This document shows, piece after piece, positions 15,741 through 21,782 of a stretch of 24,111 nucleotides of DNA. Numbering within the stretch: the stretch's first letter is position 1; each line of letters starts with the position of its first letter. Where the stretch lies: contig CAYJIA010000032.1 of NCBI GenBank assembly GCA_964370115.1, forward strand, positions 1-24,111, given 5' to 3'. Source of the DNA: SIG603 sp964370115 (lineage in GTDB: Bacteria; Bacillota; Clostridia; Oscillospirales; Acutalibacteraceae). The notes beneath the pieces were generated by a model that saw only the letters and a program-made list of their open reading frames with translations, was not told where the DNA came from and searched no databases. Position numbers and translations under genes: made by a program.

Positions 15741-17195
15741 TTATCTGCCTCCTGGTCGGTTATTTGGTGACATCATTCCACCTTGGCTTTCATTGCTTGT
15801 CGATAGCTCATTTCCATTATCATCGGTAACGCTTCCACCTGATATACTGTATGTTCCACTTACATCAAGCTCACTGTCGCCACCTGAATAAATAGCGTCT
15901 ACATCAATTACAATATTTCCACCTTCAATAGTTAAATCACCATTTGAGTCTATTCCGTCTCCTTGGCATTTCAAAAAAATATCTCCACCTGTAATCTTTA
16001 CAAATCCAGTGTCACTGCTTGCATTTACAGCATCATCTAAAACTGTGACATTTATATCTCCACCGTTAATTGTAACAGTTTCCCCTTCAATGCCCTCATA
16101 GCCATATTGCACTAAAATATCTCCATCATTTATCACTAAATCCGTATCAGCATGAAGTGCGTCGTCACCTGTTATAATATCGAAAACGCCGCCGTTTATT
16201 GTAAGTGGTCCATTTGCATGCACTGTATCCTCGTAAGAGTTTAGTATGAAATTGCCATCATTTATTGTGATTTGTGTAGCTTTTAAGCTTCGCATACTCT
16301 CCTCTAGCAAGTCTGTTGCCGACACTGCATTACCCGAACCTTCACCCACTGTGATTATATTAAGCACCTCAACAAAACCACCACCTGTAGTAATATCAAA
16401 ACTGCCACCATCAATTTGCAAAGCCTGCTCGGCAGAAATTCCATCATGCTGTGCATTAATTACAATATTTCCTCCAGTGATTATAAGATTTCCTTTTTCT
16501 AAATCCTCATCATTTGATGCTCTAATGCCATCTCTCCCTGAGGTGACATTTATATTTGCATTATCTATCGCAAGCAAGTCTTTGCCCTCTATTCCATGCT
16601 CGACAGCATTTACTGTAATACTTGCATTTTCAATTATAAGGTCATCTCGGCTGTTTATACCGTCCCTATAAAGTGTATTCACAGTTAAGCTTCCATCTCC
16701 CGTGATAATAGTATCGGCTTTTGAATGCAATGCACCTGATGGAAATTCTTCATCAGTAGTTATAATTTCACCTTGAGTTATAGTGTTTTCGCCCTCTAGC
16801 ACAATAACAACATTTTCAGCCTCAACAATGCTAATCGGCGTTGTGGTGTCACTGCTAATGTTAGCATCGCTTAGTACAAGGTAAACTACACCTTCATCAA
16901 TGTCCTTATTTACATTTACCGTAATGCTCAAATAATCACCAGTAAATTTATAGGTACCACTCTCGCTTATAAGAATTTCATCATCACTTATCGTTTCTTG
17001 AGCGGTACTTATTTCATATTGTAAATTCACCTCAGGAAAGGTAATGTCATAACTAGTATTGTCAACCACCTGATTTAGGTCGCTTGATACCTCTTCACTC
17101 GAAATTTCACTGTCTACTTCGGTATCATTTTCTTGATCGCACCCGCTTAAGAGAAGCACCGACATCAACAATGTTATTAATAAAAACTTTTTCAT
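15741..17195 (-). CDS. Beta-helix carbohydrate-binding lipoprotein (Cthe_2159 type)
   Basis: A 484-residue exported lipoprotein. The signal peptide ends in the lipobox LLSGC with Cys19. An acidic Ser/Glu linker follows. From ~residue 90 to 470 the protein consists of short repeating strands of the form (I/L)xINGGxxxI and DDGI(N/D)S, with about 20-25 residues per turn, the pattern of a right-handed parallel beta-helix. This matches the carbohydrate-binding family named after Clostridium thermocellum Cthe_2159, which binds cellulose or acidic polysaccharide; Asp-rich turns there bind calcium. The C-terminus is Gly/Asn/Met-rich and ends RPGGR. It is the last gene of the operon with the GT2/GtrA/glycosidase fusion and the small membrane protein, followed by a terminator. 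The ATG has AAAGGAG upstream. No catalytic site is recognisable; the role is probably binding of cell-surface or environmental polysaccharide. Confidence 0.88.
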   Translation of the reverse strand: MKKFLLITLLMSVLLLSGCDQENDTEVDSEISSEEVSSDLNQVVDNTSYDITFPEVNLQYEISTAQETISDDEILISESGTYKFTGDYLSITVNVNKDIDEGVVYLVLSDANISSDTTTPISIVEAENVVIVLEGENTITQGEIITTDEEFPSGALHSKADTIITGDGSLTVNTLYRDGINSRDDLIIENASITVNAVEHGIEGKDLLAIDNANINVTSGRDGIRASNDEDLEKGNLIITGGNIVINAQHDGISAEQALQIDGGSFDITTGGGFVEVLNIITVGEGSGNAVSATDLLEESMRSLKATQITINDGNFILNSYEDTVHANGPLTINGGVFDIITGDDALHADTDLVINDGDILVQYGYEGIEGETVTINGGDINVTVLDDAVNASSDTGFVKITGGDIFLKCQGDGIDSNGDLTIEGGNIVIDVDAIYSGGDSELDVSGTYSISGGSVTDDNGNELSTSNESQGGMMSPNNRPGGR

Positions 17196-17230
17196 ACAAC
17201 GACTCCTTTTATCTTTATAATTTTAATATA

Positions 17231-17605
17231 TTAATTTGAACTCTGTCTTATTTTTGAGAACACAAAACCAACAACACCACAAAGCAGCATAACTGCTCCA
17301 CCTATTGATAATGCACTTTGGTATATAGAAGCTGTCCCTGCAATATCGAACACACCTCTTAGTAACGAACCTAGAATAAGTGCCACAACACCAGTATGGT
17401 AAAGATGCGATGACCAAAAATAATCTGTACTCGTTTTTTCAAAGCAACAAAACAATATACCTACAAATACTCCTGCTAGTAGAGGATAAAGAAAAAGATA
17501 TGTCATATGAGGCGAAGTCACTCCATGAGAAAACTGAAAATAAACAATTGAAAAAAACAAACAAAATAGCGCTGTAAAAAAATAAGGTTTTACAAATTTT
17601 TTCAT
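17231..17605 (-). CDS. Small four-helix membrane protein of unknown function
   Basis: A 124-residue hydrophobic protein starting MKKFVKPYFF with four predicted membrane helices (roughly residues 8-24, 34-52, 69-86 and 94-117) and a basic C-terminus (KIRQSSN). I do not recognise the family. A longer frame beginning at 17653 would overlap the upstream gene by 26 bases and has no ribosome site; the ATG at 17605 has AAGGA eight bases upstream and is preferred. It lies 22 bases after the 670-residue fusion protein and 35 bases before the beta-helix lipoprotein, so all three are one operon. Small membrane proteins in such operons may assist a glycosyltransferase or the export of its product, but that is inference. 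Confidence 0.75.
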   Translation of the reverse strand: MKKFVKPYFFTALFCLFFSIVYFQFSHGVTSPHMTYLFLYPLLAGVFVGILFCCFEKTSTDYFWSSHLYHTGVVALILGSLLRGVFDIAGTASIYQSALSIGGAVMLLCGVVGFVFSKIRQSSN

Positions 17606-17627
17606 ATAATATTTCCTTATGTTTCTT

Positions 17628-19640
17628 CTATTTTCCGATATAGACAATATCACTCACACTCCTTTCCTTAAAATCTTTGCCATTGGTTGTAGGATTGTTC
17701 ACAACCTCACCCATAAATACCATAGTGGCCGAACCGCCACCATCTAAATTATACGCCACTTCACAGTTATAAGAAGCTAAAACTTGTGCCATTTCATATA
17801 GCGATAAGCCTTCACTTTCCTCTGTCCTGCCATCTGCAACCATAAATATATAGTGATTTGGTTCTATCATTGCTATTGCAGTTCGCGGATTGCTTTCGTC
17901 TTCACGAGGGACTTCACTTTCCTCATTAACAGTAACTTCTCCGTCAGAAATAAGTCCAGGACCAAATGAAAAAATCTGTACCGCGCCAAGCTCTGCAAGT
18001 TCCTGTGCCGAAACTTCACTTTCTTCTACTATCTGCATATCTCCATCGGAAAAGATGACTAAATCTTCATTACCACCAGGGGTTTCCACCTCTCGGTAAA
18101 GATATCCATTTCGCATAACATAACCATAATCTCTAAATCCATAGTAATCTCCATTAATCGCTATAATTGCATCATTTTCTGAGGCTATAACAGATGTTGT
18201 CTCATTTACATTCGTACCAAAAGAATTTTCTGCTAAGCCTGCCATCAAATACGAACTATCACTTACAATAATATCTGCTATATATATGTCCGTATCGTAC
18301 TCTCTTATTGTGCTTATAGAAACTTGTATATTTTCATCGCTATAACTTGTTTGTGTGATAATCGGTTCGCTAACAGTTATATCACTTTGTGAACTAGTGT
18401 TGCTTTCGAGTTCTACTGTGCTACTTTCTACATTTTCTTCACCAGCAGTCATATTTTTTTCTGCAGAACTTTCTACATCTACTTCGTCTAAACTAATAAC
18501 ATTTTGCGCTATAACAAACCTGTTTAGTAGCGTAAAACTAACATAGACAATAAAAAGCAGTGTTGCACATGATTTCCAAACTTTTGATATTTGTTTTTTG
18601 CTCATTCTTTTCACAAACACCCAGTTTTTTTGAACGGAATAGCTAAAGAAAAACAAACTCATATCCACAATAATTTTAGACAGCACAGCATTTTCAAGTA
18701 GCATTTCAAGCCCTGTAGTAGCAACTGCACTGCTTCCCATAATAAATAAGAAGAGCATGAAATACTTTATAAAACTATATACAGCACCGCCTTTCAATCT
18801 AAAAACAGATTTTTTGTTTATAATATAATTAACGAATCCCGATAAAACCCTTGCTACAACAGTAGCAATTATTATATTTTCAGATGAATAGAGTGACAGC
18901 ACTTGCAAAATAACTGCAAAGAAAATAATATCTGTCAAAAACCCTGCTAAAGAGCTTGCAATAAATTTTAATGGTCGCTGATATATTAACAGTGAGTCAC
19001 ATATAGGACGAAAATGAGATTGCTCATTGTTATCAAAATATACTGTTTCTATTTTGACCATGTAAAGCTCAGTTTGCTTTGCTGCTTCTTGGAGAAAATT
19101 ATATTCATATTCATATCGTGAACCCTCGGTTTTTAGAGCTGTTTCAATTAGACTTGCCGGTATTCCTCTCAAGCCTGTTTGTGTATCTTTACACGAAACT
19201 CCCGTGCCTGCTTTAAATGCAATAGAGGTAATTTTATTGCCCAAGTAACTTTTCAGTGGTACATTTTTTGTGCCAAAATCACGTGTTCCAAGCACAAGTG
19301 CATTTGGATTTACTTGTAGAGCTTGTGTTACTTTAATAATATCACTTACTCTATGTTGCCCATCAGCATCTGCCGTGACAACGCCGTGCTGAACATCTAA
19401 ATTTTCGGTAGCAAACTTAATTCCTGTCTTTAAAGCCACTCCTTTTCCTCTGTTTTTTTTGTGTTGCACAATCAAGCAACCAAGCTCCTTAGCTTGTGCA
19501 AATACCGACGAGCAAGTAGCATCACTTCCATCGTCTATGATAACTATATTACTAAATTCATTTTCTCTAAGTTCCTCTAATAAAGTCGTCAGTTTCTTAG
19601 TTGGCTGATATGCAGGTATGATGATTATAGTATTTCGCAT
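17628..19640 (-). CDS. Fusion protein: GT2 glycosyltransferase - GtrA membrane domain - phosphodiester glycosidase (NAGPA/DUF2233)
   Basis: A 670-residue protein with three modules. Residues 1-~215 are a polyprenyl-phosphate-type GT2 domain: IIIPAYQP, IIDDGSD (34-40), the metal-binding DADGQH (91-96) and QTGLRG (154-159). Residues ~222-345 are a GtrA-like domain with four membrane helices. After a further helix (~358-377) and a Ser/Glu/Thr linker, residues ~430-670 form a NAGPA-type phosphodiester glycosidase with AINGDYYG (494-501), NPRTAIA (584-590), DGR (603-605) and the signature NLDGGGSATM (631-640). GT2-GtrA pairs load or flip lipid-linked sugars; NAGPA domains cleave phosphodiester-linked sugars. 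With helix 5 crossing the membrane, the glycosidase would face outside and the transferase inside. An internal ATG at 18605 (Met346) lacks a good ribosome site. The start ATG has AGGAGG overlapping the stop of the upstream peptide ORF. I read it as a genuine fusion. Confidence 0.88.
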   Translation of the reverse strand: MRNTIIIIPAYQPTKKLTTLLEELRENEFSNIVIIDDGSDATCSSVFAQAKELGCLIVQHKKNRGKGVALKTGIKFATENLDVQHGVVTADADGQHRVSDIIKVTQALQVNPNALVLGTRDFGTKNVPLKSYLGNKITSIAFKAGTGVSCKDTQTGLRGIPASLIETALKTEGSRYEYEYNFLQEAAKQTELYMVKIETVYFDNNEQSHFRPICDSLLIYQRPLKFIASSLAGFLTDIIFFAVILQVLSLYSSENIIIATVVARVLSGFVNYIINKKSVFRLKGGAVYSFIKYFMLFLFIMGSSAVATTGLEMLLENAVLSKIIVDMSLFFFSYSVQKNWVFVKRMSKKQISKVWKSCATLLFIVYVSFTLLNRFVIAQNVISLDEVDVESSAEKNMTAGEENVESSTVELESNTSSQSDITVSEPIITQTSYSDENIQVSISTIREYDTDIYIADIIVSDSSYLMAGLAENSFGTNVNETTSVIASENDAIIAINGDYYGFRDYGYVMRNGYLYREVETPGGNEDLVIFSDGDMQIVEESEVSAQELAELGAVQIFSFGPGLISDGEVTVNEESEVPREDESNPRTAIAMIEPNHYIFMVADGRTEESEGLSLYEMAQVLASYNCEVAYNLDGGGSATMVFMGEVVNNPTTNGKDFKERSVSDIVYIGK

Positions 19641-19649
19641 ATAAGCCTC

Positions 19650-19748
19650 CTAATATCGATTTTCAAGCATTTTTTGTTTTCTTATAGTAATTTTAAAATA
19701 GTCATTACGACATTTAAGTTTATATCTTCTTAAGTTTCTCTGTGTCAT
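19650..19748 (-). CDS. 32-residue basic peptide ORF upstream of the fusion gene (possible leader peptide)
   Basis: ATG at 19748 opens a 32-codon frame ending in TAG at 19650-19652. GGGAG lies nine bases upstream, the frame starts just downstream of the predicted promoter, and its stop codon runs into the AGGAGG ribosome site of the next gene (TAGGAGG). The peptide begins MTQRNLRRYKLK, carries about eleven Arg/Lys and no signal peptide or membrane helix. The layout suggests translational coupling: ribosomes finishing the peptide would reach the start of the fusion gene. It could be a leader peptide or a real small protein; I do not recognise it. Confidence 0.55.
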   Translation of the reverse strand: MTQRNLRRYKLKCRNDYFKITIRKQKMLENRY

Positions 19749-19781
19749 ATCTAAACGCTCCCTTTTTTATTTTGCAAATTC

Positions 19782-19814
19782 ATTATATTAAGATAACCTT
19801 AAACTTACTTTAAA
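19782..19814 (-). promoter_or_regulatory. Promoter of the GT2/GtrA/glycosidase operon with OmpR-type direct repeats
   Basis: The minus strand has TATAAT at 19782-19787. Eleven bases upstream is TTTAA (19799-19803), and a second TTTAA lies 11 bp further (19810-19814). A weaker CTTAA (19788-19792) continues the same phase toward the -10 box. The spacing from proximal TTTAA to the -10 box equals that in the response regulator promoter. No consensus -35 box is present, as expected for an activator-dependent promoter. Confidence 0.55.
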
Positions 19815-19887
19815 ATTATTTTATAAAACAAATATGATAATTTGAGCATTTAGATTTGCACAAATTTTCCTCCTTAAACGCAAAAAT

Positions 19888-19911
19888 ATCATTGGAATAT
19901 TTTCCAATGAT
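19888..19911. terminator. Second hairpin after tRNA-Ala, possibly a bidirectional terminator
   Basis: A perfect 10-bp stem (ATCATTGGAA / TTCCAATGAT) with a 4-base loop is followed by CTTTTTT on the plus strand and by ATTTTTG on the minus strand, so it could terminate either way. No plus-strand gene is present, so a back-up terminator for the tRNA transcript is likely. Confidence 0.6.
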
Positions 19912-19931
19912 CTTTTTTGAATATATTAAGT

Positions 19932-19957
19932 GAAAAAAGCACTCGATTAATCGAGTG
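19932..19957 (-). terminator. Rho-independent terminator of tRNA-Ala
   Basis: The perfect inverted repeat CACTCGATTAATCGAGTG (19940-19957) is followed on the minus strand by CTTTTTTC. It starts four bases after the tRNA CCA end. Confidence 0.92.
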
Positions 19958-19961
19958 GTTT

Positions 19962-20037
19962 TGGTGGAGATAAGCGGGATCGAACCGCTGACCTCTTGAC
20001 TGCCAGTCAAGCGCTCTCCCAGCTGAGCTATACCCCC
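19962..20037 (-). tRNA. tRNA-Ala (anticodon GGC)
   Basis: A 76-base tRNA read on the minus strand with a complete cloverleaf: acceptor GGGGGTA/TATCTCC, D stem GCTC/GAGC, anticodon stem CTTGA/TCAAG with loop CTGGCAG (anticodon GGC), variable loop AGGTC and T arm AGCGG-TTCGATC-CCGCT. The discriminator is A, and the CCA end is encoded. The G3:U70 wobble pair, the identity element for alanyl-tRNA synthetase, is present. It reads GCC and GCU codons. It has its own promoter and terminator. Confidence 0.98.
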
Positions 20038-20040
20038 ATG

Positions 20041-20083
20041 TTTTACACCACAATATAATATCATACTGTGGTGTAAAAATCAA
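20041..20083 (-). promoter_or_regulatory. tRNA-Ala promoter enclosed by a perfect 12-bp inverted repeat
   Basis: The minus strand shows -35 TTGATT (20078-20083), a 17-base spacer and an extended -10 TGA-TATTAT (20055-20063). Transcription would begin about 11 bases before the tRNA. Superimposed is the inverted repeat TTTTACACCACA (20041-20052) / TGTGGTGTAAAA (20067-20078), whose 14-base centre holds the -10 box. Neither strand has a T run beyond the stem, so it is not an ordinary terminator; an operator is the simplest reading. Confidence 0.65.
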
Positions 20084-20099
20084 TAGCTATTTTAAATTT

Positions 20100-20774
20100 T
20101 TATGTGTTCTCATCTGCATTTTCCACTTTTTCTTCTTGTGGTGTTAGCAGTTTTTCAAACTCATCCATCACGTGCTCGTATGTATCCATTGTAATTTCTG
20201 GCATACCCTCACCTGTTTTTGTGTCGAGCCCTGCTTTTTCAAATCCTTTTACCACTGCATCCTTCATTTCGGCTAGCGTTTCTTTATCGTCGCCTGCAAT
20301 GGCTGTTGCCATCATCATTATCCTTTCGGATACCGCTTCTATAGAATACGCTCCGCCTTCTGAAATGTCTGCAAGTGCACCCTCGGGCGTTGTCGCAGGT
20401 GTTGGGAAGGCATTTTCAAGACTTCCGAAAATTTCTGTTAGAATCTCCGCCGAATTTTCGTTAATCTCTAAACTACCAAACACTATATTAGATTGTCCTG
20501 ACTGATTTGTAGCATACTGGCTTACCGTGTTTTTCACCATATCTGCCATTGCCTGCATTCTCTGTCTTTGAAGTTCTTCAACCTGTTCTGAGGAAAGCTT
20601 TTTAGGTGGTTCGTATGTCACGCTGTCGCTTACCTCACCTTGCTTTTCAAATGCATCCACCCTTTGTACAGGCTCTACGGGCGTCGTATAGTCCTTACTA
20701 GATTTATAGTCGACTTCTGTACCTACTTTTATAGTGTTATTTACAACTGTATTTTGCACATTTGAAACTATCAT
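20100..20774 (-). CDS. Conserved clostridial cytoplasmic protein of unknown function
   Basis: A 224-residue soluble protein without signal peptide or membrane helix. The first ~75 residues are polar and probably disordered. A helical segment follows (LSSEQVEELQRQRMQAMADMV, split around residues 76-98). The C-terminal ~95 residues carry the order SEGGAYSIEAVSERI, a helix with TAIAGDDKETLAEMKDAV, GFEKAG and MPEITMDTYEHVMDEFEKLL. From memory, this pattern (E/K-DGYxSVExTSxRI, AxAGxDxxKxxxMxxA, PExSxxTYxxVM) recurs in uncharacterised Clostridia proteins; I know no function. Two ATGs compete: the one at 20780 is only two bases from AAGGAG, whereas the one at 20774 is eight bases away, so the latter is chosen. 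It lies between the DMT transporter (80 bases upstream) and tRNA-Ala. I see no clear promoter of its own and no terminator behind it. Confidence 0.75.
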   Translation of the reverse strand: MIVSNVQNTVVNNTIKVGTEVDYKSSKDYTTPVEPVQRVDAFEKQGEVSDSVTYEPPKKLSSEQVEELQRQRMQAMADMVKNTVSQYATNQSGQSNIVFGSLEINENSAEILTEIFGSLENAFPTPATTPEGALADISEGGAYSIEAVSERIMMMATAIAGDDKETLAEMKDAVVKGFEKAGLDTKTGEGMPEITMDTYEHVMDEFEKLLTPQEEKVENADENT

Positions 20775-20854
20775 TGTCATCTCTCCTTTCTCACTTTATA
20801 AAAAAGTTATTCCTACTATATTTATTCTATAAAATTTACTTTTCACAAGAGTTT

Positions 20855-21760
20855 TTAGGTTTTTGCAGGCTTTTCGGCTTCTTTTTCTTTTAAAAACATA
20901 AATATTGCCACCACTGTTATAATCACATAGCCAACTACACTATACCCAGTGGGGATTTGACCGAAAATTAACAGGCTGTAAAGCGCTGAAAATATTATTT
21001 GTGAGTAGTCATATACAGAAATATCTTTTGCCGGCGCATTGCTGTACGCTGCCGTTACCGCAAACTGTCCAAAACTTGCAAATATACCCGCTCCAAGTAA
21101 AAAGGCAAACTGCACTAGGGTCATAGGCTCAAAGTCTACTATCATAAATGGCAGACAGACTATTGTTGAAAAAAGCGAGAAGAAAAACACGATAAACGGG
21201 CCTCTTTCCCCTCCTATTGCTAAGCGACGTATAAATGTATATGCAACACCGGCACACACTGCCCCCATAAGCCCCGCAAGGCCTCCTGTACTTGTAAAGC
21301 TAATATCAAAAGGTTCTGCTGTAAACATAGATGTAAATATGTTTGGGTTAATAATAAACACACTGCCTATAAATGCAATTATTATACTTCCTAACTGCCA
21401 CGTTTTTATTTTTTCTTTTAAAATCAAAAATGAGAAAAGTATTACGAAAAATGGTGCCAGTTTTGAAATTGTAGTGGCATCTGATAAAATCATATTTTCG
21501 ATTGCATAAAAATTCAGAAAAACTCCTGCCGTTCCAAATATCGAGCGCAAAATTAAAAACTTTAAGTTTTCTTTTTTAAATGTGAAATTTCTGTCTTTTC
21601 TCATTATCACAAAAAAAGCAACGCTTACGGCGACTATATTTCTAAAAAAAGTCTTTTGTATAAACGGTACATCTCCTGATAACTGAACAAACAAGCCCAT
21701 TGTTGCAAAACTTAATGCAGCTATTACAATATAAAAAATACCTTTTTTCTTGTTATTCAT
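20855..21760 (-). CDS. DMT superfamily transporter (EamA type)
   Basis: A 301-residue membrane protein with about ten hydrophobic helices arranged as two five-helix EamA repeats, the standard layout of drug/metabolite transporters. N-terminal features such as IAALSFATMGLFVQ, the KLAPFFVILFSFLILKEK segment at the end of repeat 1 and DISVYDYSQIIFSALYSLLIF in repeat 2 match the family. The substrate cannot be predicted; relatives export amino acids, nucleosides or drugs. A TTG at 21763 would add one residue, but the adjacent ATG at 21760, nine bases from AGGAG, is preferred. The gene starts 22 bases after the DUF1846 stop and shares its promoter. Confidence 0.92.
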   Translation of the reverse strand: MNNKKKGIFYIVIAALSFATMGLFVQLSGDVPFIQKTFFRNIVAVSVAFFVIMRKDRNFTFKKENLKFLILRSIFGTAGVFLNFYAIENMILSDATTISKLAPFFVILFSFLILKEKIKTWQLGSIIIAFIGSVFIINPNIFTSMFTAEPFDISFTSTGGLAGLMGAVCAGVAYTFIRRLAIGGERGPFIVFFFSLFSTIVCLPFMIVDFEPMTLVQFAFLLGAGIFASFGQFAVTAAYSNAPAKDISVYDYSQIIFSALYSLLIFGQIPTGYSVVGYVIITVVAIFMFLKEKEAEKPAKT

Positions 21761-21782
21761 CAATAGATGCTCCTTTGTGCAC

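Noticed and set aside
17606..17653. Longer start of the small membrane protein
   Set aside because: It overlaps the upstream gene and lacks a ribosome site, whereas the ATG at 17605 has AAGGA at eight bases.
18603..18605. Separate gene for the phosphodiester glycosidase starting at Met346
   Set aside because: The frame is continuous with the GT2/GtrA part and no good ribosome site precedes this ATG; kept as an alternative only.
20041..20078. Rho-independent terminator of the conserved unknown gene
   Set aside because: The stem is not followed by a T tract on either strand, and it contains the tRNA promoter.
19816..20083. Two minus-strand open frames of 82 and 64 codons across the tRNA-Ala gene
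   Set aside because: Both are translations through the tRNA and its terminator; they have no independent support.
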